Shown: piece by piece, positions 12,949 through 23,110 of the stretch | How the letters are laid out: each line of letters opens with the position of its first letter | Position numbering within the stretch: position 1 is the first letter of the stretch | Assembly (NCBI GenBank): GCA_965153355.1 | Contig: OZ231126.1 | Location: 84,816,001-84,880,000 of the forward strand | Direction of reading: 5' to 3' | DNA length: 64,000 bases | Source of the DNA: Flaccisagitta enflata | Lineage: Eukaryota > Chaetognatha > Sagittoidea > Aphragmophora | The notes under the pieces: model-generated | What the model was told of the DNA's origin: nothing | Databases searched by the model: none | Seen by the model: the letters and a program-made list of their open reading frames with translations, nothing else | Position numbers and translations under genes: made by a program

Positions 12949-13700
12949 AAAGAAAAAAGTCGAAGATTTATCAGGAATTATCAGGTATTGCGATTGGGAA
13001 TTATCTTCACTTCCAGTCATCGACAACCAAACATCGGAACATTGGGTCTCAAACTGAATTTAAACTAAAAACAAATGAGGAACTGAAATTGCAGCATAAT
13101 CTGCTTTTATTTTTCTATTTCAAGTTGTTTGTTTCTTTTTTCTCTTTTTTTTCATTGTTAGTGATTTTCAACCGCATTTTAAAAAGAATATGAAGTATAT
13201 TCTTGTCCCAGATTTTTTACATCATTACCTAGTACCGAGACCCTATACCGAGCCCCAATACTGCCCCTGCCCCTACCGAGCTCCCGACCTCCGGTATCCA
13301 GCCCTGCCGTGCCGAGGGACCGGCCGACCCTGCCCATGGGGTCCCGCAAGGCATTGGTCCTCATTACAGCGCCCAACACCTTTGTTGCATTTTCTTGGTT
13401 GATTTCAACCTCTCTGAGTCATTAGGATTGCAACTGAAGCAAAATGGAGAATATAGCATACACTTAGGAATTTTTTTAAATAAAAGGGATGGAGAGTAAT
13501 CATGCATTTATTCTCAGCATTTTTGTAAAAATGCTTAGAAAATCTATATACAGTTTGTTGTTGAACGCCAAAGATGTCATATTAAGTATCTATCATATTT
13601 TGTAGGTTTTTTTATGATTCCCATACTGATAGATTATTCAATCCCTATACTGTCGATATACTTATGTTCTAGATAGTAAGGTTAGCTACATGATGATGTA
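11905..13700. mobile_element. Decayed fold-back element
   Basis: An outer inverted pair lies at 11913-11957 (ACTATCTAGAACATATGTAT) and 13653-13693 (its near complement, ATACTTATGTTCTAGATAGT). An inner inverted pair is the GC-rich stretch 12195-12290 (AATGCCTGGCGGGA) and 13230-13370 (TCCCGCAAGGCATT). The centre is AT-rich with a (TC)n block. The GC-rich arms stand out from the AT-rich surroundings. Exact ends and target duplication cannot be placed. Confidence 0.55.
12877..12944. repeat. (TC)n microsatellite
   Basis: Pure TC run of 30-plus units inside the fold-back centre. Confidence 0.97.
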
Positions 13701-13814
13701 TGGTTTTGTTCAATTTTCAACATTTCAAAATTGATGGATTTCACTCTGTCCACGGACCCTTTTCCATGACATTAACCCATAACGAATGGCTTACTTCAAC
13801 CACTTCAGATCAGA

Positions 13815-13955
13815 AACAAGGCCGAATACACGTCTATCACAGTCGCATGCGGGTGGGCAGGGGCCGTATTTTGGGCCACAAGAGCATTTGGGCGGGAGCA
13901 CTGAGGTCAAGAGAAAAAAAATTGAAATGTGACGGACCGACCAACCGACGGTCTC
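13815..13955 (+). mobile_element. Family B element, 3' truncated
   Basis: AACAAGGCCGAATACACGTC, then AGTCGCATGCGGGTGGGCAG, a CATTTGGGCGGGAGCACTGA body and GTGACGGACCGACCAACC. It stops inside the microsatellite and has no hairpin. Confidence 0.8.
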
Positions 13956-14127
13956 TCATTTCTTTGGATAATACGCAGAAGAAAGATACAAGAACAGAAT
14001 GAACATAATATATTTTTTTTGATATTGTTGAGTAGTAATGTTATCCAACTTTCATAAAACAAAAACAAATAAAAAAAAAACATATAGAGCAGAACAAAAA
14101 CTAAACAAAAAACATGGACGCAAAAGA

Positions 14128-15068
14128 CAAAATACACACAAAGACACAAAAGACACAAAAGACGAAAAAGACACAAAAGACAGAAAGCCGCATAAGAGAC
14201 AAAAGATGCAAAAGATACATACGACGCAAATGACGCAAAAGACACAAAAGACACAAAAGACAGAGCCACAAAAGACACAAAAGACACAAAAGACGCAAAA
14301 GACACAAAAGACACATAAGACGCAAAAGACACATAAGACGCAAAAGACAAAAAAGACAGAGAGCCAAAGAAGACGCAAAAGACGCAAAAGATACACAAGA
14401 CGCAAATGACGCAAAAGACACAAAAGACACAATAGACACAAAGACACAAAAGAGAAAAAAGACGCAAAAGACACAAAAGACAGAAAGCCGCAAAAGACGC
14501 AAAAGACAAAAAAGATGCAAAAGATACATATGACGCAAAAGACACAAAAGACACAAAGACACAAAAGACAGAGCCACAAAAGACACAAAAGACACAAAAG
14601 ACGCAAAAGACACAAAAGACACATAAGACGCAAAAGACACATAAGACGCGGAAGACAAAAAAGACAGAAAGCCAAAAAAGACCCAAAAGACGCAAAAGAT
14701 ATACAAGACGCAAATGACGCAAAAGACACAATAGACACAAAGACACAAAAGAGAAAAAAGACGCAAAAGACACAAAAGACAGAAAGCCACAAAAGACTCA
14801 AAAGACACAAAAGATGCAAAAGACGCAAAAGATACATGAGACGCAAAAGACACAAAAGACACAATAGACACAAAGACACAAAAGAGAAAAAAGACGCGAA
14901 AGACACAAAAGACAGAAAGCCACAAATGACTCAAAAGACACAAAAGATGCAAAAGACGCAAAAGATACATGAGACGCAAAAGACACAAAAGACACAATAG
15001 ACACAAAGACACAAAAGAGAAAAAAGACGCGAAAGACACAAAAGACACAAAAGACACAATAAATATAA
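14128..15068. repeat. AAAAGACAC satellite with ~300-bp higher-order period
   Basis: About 940 bp of 9-10-bp units (AAAAGACAC, AAAAGACGC, AAAAGATGC, ATAAGACGC). The marker word GACAGAAAGCC or a close variant recurs at about 14182, 14360, 14482, 14666, 14781 and 14914. The intervals 14182-14482-14781 and 14360-14666 show a higher-order period of 299-306 bp, and a later 133-bp duplication lies at the right end. The minus strand gives a 385-codon open frame of FVSFAS/CLLCLL repeats that follows directly from the repeat and is not a gene. Confidence 0.95.
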
Positions 15069-15700
15069 GAGACGCAAAATTTAAAGACAGCAAGCGACCT
15101 TCATCGTAATAGACGTTAATCCTTTCCAATTGCAAGTCTGAATCTCCGCGAAATCTTCCGTTTTCGTTAATTCCGTGTTCGTAACTCAGACAATTCCAAA
15201 AATTGGATCCCAGAGAATTGCCGCAATTTCCCAACTGAAAACCGACAATTTCCCTCATACTCCAAATGGAAGCGAGAAAAAATTATAACACGGAAAAAAC
15301 GGAAAAAAGAATAAAAGACCCGTTGAGTTGGTTCGTGATGGGCAGAAAAAAATCAACGAACTACACAAATAGACAATTTTTTCTTTAAAAAAGATAAGTG
15401 GAAAAGAGAAAAAAAGTTAAGGTGAAATAGCTAAAAAAAAATAAATATATCGAAACAACAAAGAAAACAAAAAGAAAAAGAAATTGATAGCGAGAAAAAA
15501 AAAGAGTGAACACACTACGTACCACTGCTACTTGATCTTTTTTGTAATAGAGAAATCCGCGCATGGATGTGTATGACACGAGTGAAACTGACATTATTAG
15601 TGAAAAATCTACCCACAAAGTTCCTTTGTTTGATCATTTCTTGCGCCAAAACCGATTTATGCACGGCTAAATTTGTTGTTTATGTTGTTTGTTTTTGCTG
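15069..15700. other. Non-coding stretch
   Basis: Unique by eye and purine-rich on the plus strand (AAAAGAAAAA words). I see no supported gene or element. Confidence 0.4.
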
Positions 15701-15726
15701 TTGTTTTTGTTGTTGTTGTTGTTGTT

Positions 15727-15815
<89 letters not shown>

Positions 15816-15852
15816 ATTGTCATTGTCATTGTCATTGTCGTTGTCGTTGTCG

Positions 15853-15887
<35 letters not shown>

Positions 15888-15888
15888 G
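15701..15888. repeat. (GTT)n / (GTC,ATT)n compound microsatellite
   Basis: A TTG run passes into GTCGTT and GTCATT hexamers at 15783-15855 and back to GTT. A half-complement of a pogo/Tigger-like MITE end follows near 15975-16001. Confidence 0.97.
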
Positions 15889-16076
15889 GTTATACGGCGT
15901 AAAATGATCGGTAAAATGAAAGGTGAAAATGTAAAAGGAACCAATAATTTCAGCATGATTCAACCTTAACTAGCGTGTCCATTAGAGCAGGGTTTTGACT
16001 GTAAGAAAGAAAAAAAAGACTTCATACTTTTTTCATTCTCAACTTCAAGAGTATAAACGAAAGACTTTTTATCAAA

Positions 16077-16272
16077 AACAAGTGACGCGGGTTCACAATA
16101 TTGTTTTGAATGGGTGGGCAGTGGCATATAACCCCCATCCACACAACCCCATCCCACAAACACAGACAATCCCAACTGCGGCATCGACTCGGTCACCATG
16201 GACCAACGGATGGATCAACGGAAGGACTGACAGACGAACAAAGCCTCTGCTAGAGATGAGTGGCCGCATGTT
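16077..16272 (+). mobile_element. Family A1 element, diverged
   Basis: AACAAGTGACGCGGGTTCAC, a TGGGTGGGCAGTGGCATATA body, CCAACGGATGGATCAACGGA, and AAAGCCTCTGCTAGAGATGA in place of the usual spacer. The 3' hairpin has decayed to GAGTGGCCGCATG. Confidence 0.8.
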
Positions 16273-16472
16273 TAACAAAGAACTTTGTCATTTGCTCGTT
16301 TCCCTCGTCAGTTGGAAGCTTTACCAACTCTTTAAGTTCTCCAATGTACATTGTACAATCATGGCTTTTTCATGCCGACGCTGAGATGAAATATACGTCC
16401 CTCAAATGCGCTGCCTTTAGACCGAATGACAAGCCACTAAGTAATGAGATAACAAATACCCATAAAAACGCG

Positions 16473-16473
<1 letters not shown>

Positions 16474-16561
<88 letters not shown>
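16474..16561. repeat. (GA)n microsatellite
   Basis: Pure GA run followed after 8 bp by a GTT block, which makes one compound array. Confidence 0.98.
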
Positions 16562-16563
<2 letters not shown>

Positions 16564-16568
16564 TGTCT

Positions 16569-16569
<1 letters not shown>

Positions 16570-16627
<58 letters not shown>

Positions 16628-16647
16628 GCTAATGTTGTTGTTGTTAA

Positions 16648-16705
<58 letters not shown>

Positions 16706-16912
16706 ATTGTTGTTGTTGTAATTGCTACTGTCGTTCATGATATTGTAACTGTTAGTGTGATTGTTTTTCGTTGTTGTTGTTTATGTTGCTGTTATCTATA
16801 TGGTTATTCATGTTGTTGTTGTTGTTGTTGTTGTTGTGGTGGTGGTGGTGGTGGTGGTGGTGGTGGTGGTGGTGGTGGTGGTGGTGGTGGTGGTGGTGAT
16901 GGTTGTTGTTGC
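16570..16912. repeat. (GTT)n and (GGT)n compound microsatellite
   Basis: GTT run 16570-16720 with GCTAAT and GTTAAT interruptions. A second block at 16811 starts as GTT and becomes pure GGT at about 16836-16897. Confidence 0.97.
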
Positions 16913-17029
16913 GTTCGTTTGTTTGTTTTACTGCAGAAGTGCAGATGTGTCCAAGCGTTTTCTGCCAAGAGCAGTTTGTTCCGAAAATCTTTTCAGTCGC
17001 TTTTCAGTTTTCACCAAAATGACCATTGA

Positions 17030-18030
17030 TTAACAAATGCGACTACTTTACGACCGCCTTATCGTTAGCTGATTTAACGACATTTCGGATTTGATATCCA
17101 AGTTTCTTTGGTCCTAAATTTCTTCCGGCCTGTATGATGTTAATTGTACCTGATTTGACTACACTCTAATTAAAAGCAAAACCCCATTCAAAATCGCTGT
17201 ACTATTCTTTTATCAAAATAAACTATGTTTTCGTGATATCTTAAGATATTTTCTTAAGATATTTTCATACTTAATGTTTTATGAATAGGATATCTTACAC
17301 TTGTCTATCTGTATGTCAGTCTGTCAGTAAGCCTGTCGGCCAATCGCACTAATTCTTGATTAATGCCTACGACAATGGATTGTGTCTGTTTAACCTTGTT
17401 TTGAAGCTGTTTACATCAAATAATTGAAGAAAATAATAAATTCGATTTAAGATATTGGAATATAACAACCAAAAATCCCCAGTCTATCATGTGTAAAGAA
17501 GAGCGCCGCTGGGGAAGCCTAAAAAGGGGTATTACCCTGCACCTTTCAAAAATTTTGAAAAAAGTTAATCTTTTAAATTTCTTTTTCTAAAGCTTAAGCG
17601 GAAAGACAAAAACAATTTCTAATGAAGGGAACCACAAGACAACGACTCCCTTTCTCGATTTTTCATCAGTTTTCAATGTTCAAGCATTTAGTTTCCTTAT
17701 AATCTAGCATATGAGACTGTTATGATGGTGAAATCAATTAAAAAAAAGCGGCGGCATATGAATTCCAGTATGTCAGGATCGCTAAATCGAGTTCCCACTC
17801 TGTTGCTTCCAACCACGAACGCGATCGCTCATCCGCAAACGGAAAAAGAAAACGACATATCAGTTAAGGCCAAGACGGATCTTAGACCTATCCCGACCTA
17901 TATGAGCCCTAACCTGGCTCCATAAAACCTAACCGTAACTGAATATGATAATCAATGACGAATAACTTCAATTATGAACGAAGAAAGTTTTCAAGTCATT
18001 TCAAACATCTTCATGAATATTTCGTTCGAG
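17030..18030. other. Non-coding stretch
   Basis: Contains a 67-codon forward frame at 17722-17925 with no recognisable family, no splice sites that decide it, and no similarity to anything I know. I treat it as chance. Confidence 0.4.
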
Positions 18031-18032
18031 CG

Positions 18033-18097
18033 TGACCGACCGACCGACGGACGGAGGGACACAGGACAGAGCCTCTTATAGACGCACCTAAAAACGC
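18033..18097 (+). mobile_element. Hairpin-element 3' remnant
   Basis: GTGACCGACCGACCGACGGA, an ACAGAGCCTCTTATAGA spacer and CGCACCTAAAAA. This has the A-type spacer and a C-type terminus, with the first half of the hairpin deleted. Confidence 0.65.
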
Positions 18098-18401
18098 GTT
18101 CTTGGTGAAAGTTGTTATGACATTTGGACAGAAAGACAAACTCGCTTTAACGGAACTTAGAGTGATCCAGATCAAACGGATGAAATAATTATTGTCCTTT
18201 CATGACATTTTGTGTTCAAATTCATCTATCAGCCATAACAAAAATCTGACTGTCTTTTGAGTCAAGGTTTTTTTCTCTTTTTTCCTCCTATTTTGTCGAG
18301 GGATTCGACAGTATTTACAGACTTTTTGCGACAAGCTATATACAGAAATCTGTAAATGAGTTAGTTACGGAGTGTGAATGTGAAAACGCCTTTAAGAGCG
18401 A

Positions 18402-18562
18402 AAAAAAGAAAACAAAAAAAAGAAAAAAAAAGAAAAAAGAAAAAAGAAAAAAGAAAAAAGAAAAAAGAAAAAAAAAAGAAAAAAGAAAAAAAAAAGAAAA
18501 AAGAAAAAAGAAAAAAGAAAAAAGAAAAAAAAAGAAAAACAAAACAAAAACAAAAACAAAAT
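18402..18562. repeat. (AAAAAAG)n purine tract
   Basis: Runs of A4-A8 separated by single G, about 160 bp, ending with AAAACAAAAAC. Confidence 0.95.
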
Positions 18563-19053
18563 CCGAAGCCGAAGGGTGGTTAAAAAAAAAATCGCAGCAA
18601 ATTTGAAGCCATGCCGATTTTGAAAAAAAAAGTAGCAAATTGAGACCGGTTTTGCCCACTAATCACTTCAGGTATGCAAATTAGTCGCGATTTAATGCCT
18701 TCAAGACCTCGCCTGGCCTGGTCTCTCTGTCTCTCTTTTTCTAACCAACGCTACGTAGTCCCAAATCCCGATGACAAAGCCAGATCAAGACGGGTCGCGG
18801 AGCAACAACCACCACAACCACAACCACATCCACCAATCCGTCCTTGATTTAATAAGTGCCTCTTTCCTTATGGTTACGTATGTTTCCCTAGATCCCTACG
18901 GCTGACAGGGAGATGGTCTGTCAAAAATCATTTGGTTCATCAGAAAATCTGATGTGTGTGCGTGCGTGTCAGTGTGCACGCTTAAGTGTGCGCGTGTGTG
19001 TACTTGCCCTTTTCAAAACTCCGTTTTAACCATAGGGATACTGTTTACTGCTT
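18563..19053. other. Non-coding stretch
   Basis: A CAACCACCACAACCACAACC patch lies at 18808-18830. No supported gene. Confidence 0.4.
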
Positions 19054-19263
19054 ATTTGTCGCGTGCTACGCGACTCTACACCCCGTTTTGTCGGTCCGTC
19101 GGTCGGTTTGTCGGTCCGTCGGTCCGTCCGTCACACTTTACTACTTTTGGGTTTTTGCGGTTTTTGGCCTCACTACTCCTGCCCAAATGATCTAGTGACC
19201 TCAATTATGGCCCCTGCACACCCGCACGCGACTGGGGTAGCCGTGTATCCGGCCTTGTTTTTT
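19054..19263 (-). mobile_element. Family B hairpin element, complete
   Basis: Minus strand: AACAAGGCCGGATACACGGC, AGTCGCGTGCGGGTGTGCAG, a GGGCCATAATTGAGGTCAC body, AAAGTGTGACGGACGGACC, GACAAAACGGGGTGTAGAGT, and the hairpin GTCGCGTAGCACGCGAC, then AAATAAG instead of TAAAAA. Confidence 0.9.
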
Positions 19264-20117
19264 GTTTTCACGTGCATCAACGCACGTCTTCTTGAAGGCA
19301 TTTTTGTTGGTCGGTTGGTCCCCTTCATTGTTCGATCCACCTGACGCATATTTGGTAACATTTTGGTAACAGAGGTAGCAAACATTAGCCCTTAACTACT
19401 TTGGTAAGGAGTTTTCTTTTGGGTTAGAGTGAGAGGGAATGTTATTCAAATTAAGTTTCATGGAAAACTAGGAGTGATGCGCGTAGTAACTAGTCAGTGA
19501 GGGCTCACAAGGCCCTCTTCCGGTTATTTTAGTTTGGGTATAGTGAGGGATGTTGTTCCACCTATCATATGTGCATGTAGTTGTCATATATGTTGCGCCT
19601 ACTTGGCCTTTTTTGTCCTCGTCTATAAAGGGTGACGATTCGACAAAATGCATTTAAAGCTGAAATCTCGAATTGAAACAGGCTTTGAATTCAGAAATGC
19701 CGAACACGTTTCATTTCGATGTCAATGACCGTCAGTATAATTCAGTTTGTGCATGTTTTGTCAGGACGCTGATCGGGTTTTCAAAAGAGGACAGGTTCTG
19801 GGTCTCAGTCACGTGCCATTTGCTTTGTGCTCCTTTCAGTCTCTTAAAGTCACTAACAAGACAAAGAGTTCGCATAACAAACTATCAAAAAGAAAGAAAT
19901 GTTGTTACTGACTTGTCCATTAGACCGTAGCCTGACCACTTCCGCTTCCATTTTTTTTATTTTACTGAATTCAATATTTTCCTGTGTTACGGTATAACTG
20001 AACGACGAGCTTTTGAGCTGAGTATTCTTTCAAGTTTCAGGGATGTAAATAGTGAAAGATCAAAGGTTTGGGAGACGAGGAAGGCAACAAAAGGAGAAAG
20101 AGAGAAAAATAGAAATA
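19264..20117. other. Non-coding stretch with an 'empty-site' repeat
   Basis: The segment at about 19486-19570 (GTCAGTGAGGGCTCACAAGG ... GGTATAGTGAGGGATGTTGT) is a copy of the repeat that carries an inserted MITE at 31134-31467. Here it is uninterrupted. The remainder has no recognised gene. Confidence 0.55.
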
Positions 20118-20313
20118 AACAAGGCCGGATACACGGCTACCCCAGTCGCGTGCGGGTGGGCAGGGGCCATATTTGTGGTTACTTCATCATTTGGGCAGGA
20201 GCAGTGAGGCCAAAGATCGCATAAACCCAAAAAAAGTAAAGTGTGACGGACGGACGGACGGACGGACGGACCGACAAAGCGGGTTGTAGAGTCGCGTAGC
20301 ACGCGACTAAAAA
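20118..20313 (+). mobile_element. Family B hairpin element, complete reference copy
   Basis: AACAAGGCCGGATACACGGC, CAGTCGCGTGCGGGTGGGCA, a TTGGGCAGGAGCAGTGAGGC body, AAAGTGTGACGGACGGACGG, ACAAAGCGGGTTGTAGAGTC, and the hairpin AGTCGCG-TAGCA-CGCGACT followed by AAAAA. The last 10 bases of the hairpin (GCACGCGACT) are the exact complement of the 5' motif AGTCGCGTGC. Non-coding, 196 bp. Confidence 0.92.
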
Positions 20314-20431
20314 TCTTAGGGAAATCTAAACTTTAGGTAACACGAAAACCAGGCGTGTCAATTGTACCGTATTCACCTCTCCTACCTCATCTTTTTGCCA
20401 GCCGAATTATGGGGAAGGAAATCTAAGGAAG

Positions 20432-20754
20432 AACAAGTGCCGCGGGGTCACAATATCATTGCGGACGGGTGGGCAGGGGCATCCAACCCCAATCCACACA
20501 CCAACCTATCCCCGACACTCGAACATACACAAAAAGTATTGAAAACGCACGTTTTCCCACTTTTCAACTCGATCACCATGACAGACGGACCGACGGACCG
20601 ACGGACTGACGGACCAACGGACCGACGGACAGACGCGACGGACTGACGGACCAACAGACCGACAGACAGACGGACCGACGGACCGACGGAGCAACGGACC
20701 GACGGACCGACGGACGGACAAAGCCTCTTATAGAGTTGCGTGTCCGCAACTAAA
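20432..20754 (+). mobile_element. Family A1 element with expanded GACGGACC array
   Basis: AACAAGTGCCGCGGGGTCAC, CATTGCGGACGGGTGGGCAG, the CCCAATCCACACACCAACC body, and TTTTCAACTCGATCACCATG. About 140 bp of GACGGACC/GACTGACGGACCAACG units (20580-20722) follow. Then AAAGCCTCTTATAGAGTTGC and the hairpin AGTTGCG-TGTC-CGCAACT, followed by AAAG. It is the longest array among the A copies and abuts the next family F element. Confidence 0.92.
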
Positions 20755-21247
20755 GCTAGTCATGCAAGGATTGCACATGGTCAGCGGTACCTAATGCCCT
20801 GCTTGGAGTGATCAAGTGAAGTAGGGCCAATGTACTGTAGGACACAGGGGGGAATTTCAAGACGTCCTGAGGCGGATTTGAAATCAGGATGGCAGGATTT
20901 AGTCTAAAAGAGCAGATTTGAGGTTTGGGGGGCAGGCTTGAGGTCTAGAGGACAAATTTGAGGCCTGAAGAGTTGAATTGAGGCCTGGAGGGCAGATTTG
21001 AGGTCTGGAGGGCTTATTTGCGGTCTTGAGGGCAAAAATGAGGTCTGGAGAGCTGATTTGAGCTCTTGAGGGCTGAATAAAGGTCTGAAAGGGCTAATTT
21101 GATGGCTCAGGGGACCAAAATCAGACTGATTCAGAATTGAGGCTCCAATGGCCAAGGGGGGGGGGGAGGACGGACAGACGGATGGACGTCTTGAAATTCC
21201 CCCTGTGTCCTACAGGACATCGGCCCTTTGGGGCCGCTGCCCAAAAA
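20755..21247 (+). mobile_element. Family F element, complete
   Basis: TGCACATGGTCAGCGGTACC, then CTGTAGGACACAGGGGGGAA and TTTCAAGACGTCC. A middle of ~20-25-bp GAGGTCTGGAGGGCAGATTT repeats lies at 20875-21110. A short GGACGGACAGACGG array, the inverted copy of the left segment (21185-21230), the hairpin CGGCCCTTTGGGGCCG, and CTGCCCAAAAAA complete it. The inverted pair 20840-20865 and 21187-21215 is almost perfect. Confidence 0.85.
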
Positions 21248-21695
21248 AGGGGAAGGAAATCAAAGAAGATTTTGTACTTTTGAAAGTGCTAAAAGATGGT
21301 AGAGTGGAGCATTGCTAGAGCGCACCCGCTATCAAGGCATGCCCGCCTATGAGGCATGTAACCGTGATTTTGTAGTTATTTCTTTATTGCCAATAATTTT
21401 GGCAAGCTTCACTATAAGCTTCACTATAAGGCATAAATTTGCCAAGTCCCTTGAAATGCGCTCTAGTGAAGCTCAACTGTATCTTATAACTGAAACACCA
21501 ATCTATACTATTGAACTGCAAAAATTAATATAGTGATACTGTATCAGTCTGTATGGGGAGGAAAATCAATGATTTTTTAACCGCGCAGGGAGGAAATTCA
21601 ACGGATCGGGGGGGGGGGAGGGGAAAGGGGAAGAAGTCAAAGGTCATGGATCTATCTATATATACACTCCTGACTACAGCACCAAATATGATAAA
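21248..21695. other. Non-coding stretch
   Basis: Contains a GGGGGGGGG run near 21609 and a local duplication of AAGCTTCACTATA (about 21411-21430). No gene seen. Confidence 0.4.
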
Positions 21696-21873
21696 AACAA
21701 GGCCGGATAAACGGCCACCAGTTGCGGACGGGTGGGCAGGGGCGGAAATGCGCGTTTTCACACTTTCCAACTTGATCATTACGGACCGAAGGACCAACGG
21801 ACCAACGGACCAACGGACCAACGGACCAATGGACGGACAAAGCCTCTTATAGAGCTGCGTGTCCGCAATTAAG
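21696..21873 (+). mobile_element. Family A2 hairpin element
   Basis: The A2 subtype has the 5' end of family B (AACAAGGCCGGATAAACGGC) joined to the A motif CAGTTGCGGACGGGTGGGCA, and lacks the long C-rich body. TGCGCGTTTTCACACTTTCC, a GGACCAACGGACC array, AAAGCCTCTTATAGAGCTGC and GTGTCCGCAATTAAG follow. Confidence 0.88.
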
Positions 21874-22094
21874 ATAAACGTTATTTGAGCAGATAATGCA
21901 CTTTTTTTCATGTTCTATGGGCAGAAAATCATACACATTGTTTTGGGGAGGAAGAAAAAAGTTAGGGGAGGGGAAAGTGTCAAAGGCGACTTGATTGATT
22001 TCAGCCATGCGTTGTGTTGGCGTTTTACTCTTTCATCGACCAAAGAAAAGTTAATCTATTTGAAAATTCAACAACATCAAGCAGAAAGGCAGAT

Positions 22095-22098
<4 letters not shown>

Positions 22099-22150
<52 letters not shown>
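22099..22150. repeat. (GA)n microsatellite
   Basis: Pure run of about 26 GA units in otherwise unique sequence. Confidence 0.97.
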
Positions 22151-22155
<5 letters not shown>

Positions 22156-22301
22156 AGAGACAGAAAGATGACAGAGACAACTCTAATTAAGCGGATTTTG
22201 TCTCGATTTCTATCTAGAATTTATGTTGAATCTTATCGGAAAACCTTGTTTGAATCTGATAAAAGTCTTCCTCATGAGGAAGAAAAAACATTGTTACGAC
22301 G

Positions 22302-22420
22302 TTTTTAGATGCGTCCTCGCATCTCTTAAGGAATTATCAGTCTATAACCAACGGACAGACAGACGGAATGGAAGTGCATGGTGCAACATAGAAGCGTTTC
22401 GGCACACGCATCTAAAAGAG
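22302..22420 (-). mobile_element. Family E 3' end, decayed element
   Basis: TTTTTAGATGCGTCCTCGCA and TCT is the exact complement of the family E hairpin end at 52250-52268. A GACAGACAGACGG remnant lies at 22355, and CACACGCATCTAAAA at about 22398-22413 may be a second terminus. The internal sequence is not recognisable. Confidence 0.55.
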
Positions 22421-22717
22421 CGATATGACTGCGTTTATGAACACGCCAGGCTTTTGTGATGGCGCCAGTTTCAACATCCAAGTACTGAAACGGTCGATTT
22501 TTATTTGAAACCCTGAAAGAGATTGTTTATGGAATCATCAGTGTTAAATTGGACAGTTATTCCTGAAAAAGAGCAAGGCCGAGGAGCAAGAAAATATTTA
22601 AAGTGGCATACGTGCGTAGTACATTTTCATTACAACTGATTCTCTCATGAGACATACGGTAGCACATGATACGAGTTGATGAATAAATAAGACTGGGCCT
22701 TGATATAATTAAAAGCA

Positions 22718-22881
22718 CAGTTACACCCCGTTATACCGGATCCGAGAGTAATGGAAATCCGGCTATAACGAATATGAAATACTAGATCCTTCTTATCATT
22801 TATTTTCATTTCATAAATTGTCAATAACAGAAATTTTTTTACATTTATTATAGACTTCTGTTATCGTGGGGTTCAACTGTA
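22718..22881. mobile_element. pogo/Tigger-like MITE
   Basis: Ends CAGTTACACCCCGTTATACC and TATCGTGGGGTTCAACTG, next to TA on the right, about 160 bp. Related ends occur at 32900-33058 and 61302-61475, with half-copies near 15975, 54845 and 55259. TA target and CAGTTGAACCCCG-type TIRs match the Tigger/pogo type as I know it. Confidence 0.7.
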
Positions 22882-22973
22882 ATATGAAGCAGGAATTGAA
22901 AGAACTCGTCATAACAAGGAGACTTCAAGGCCATTTGCTCTTTGTTTATCTACCTATCTCTGATAGTTTTGTC

Positions 22974-23101
22974 AATTTTTGGGTGCGACAAAGCACCTCT
23001 ATAACTGGCTGTGTCCGTCTGTTGGTCTGTCTGTCTGTCTGTAACGCATTCGTTCTACGACCCACACGTCGCACCATATTGGCCTACTTGGCCTTGTTTT
23101 A
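22974..23101 (-). mobile_element. Family C hairpin element
   Basis: Minus strand: AACAAGGCCAAGTAGGCC, ATGGTGCGACGTGTGG, a TTACAGACAGACAGACAGAC array, ACACAGCCAGTTATAGAGGT, and the hairpin AGGTGC-TTTGTC-GCACC. The host gene strand is unknown. The mariner-like MITE begins about 10 bp beyond the 5' end. Confidence 0.88.
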
Positions 23102-23110
23102 TCGCTTTTA

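Noticed and set aside
14101-15258. 385-codon minus-strand reading frame ([19 protein letters not shown] repeats)
   Set aside because: It is the direct translation of the AAAAGACAC satellite. Several frames are open, composition is set by the repeat, and there is no splice or domain signal.
18780-18850. CAACCACCACAACCACAACC patch resembling a His/Asn-rich coding segment
   Set aside because: Short simple-sequence run without splice context.
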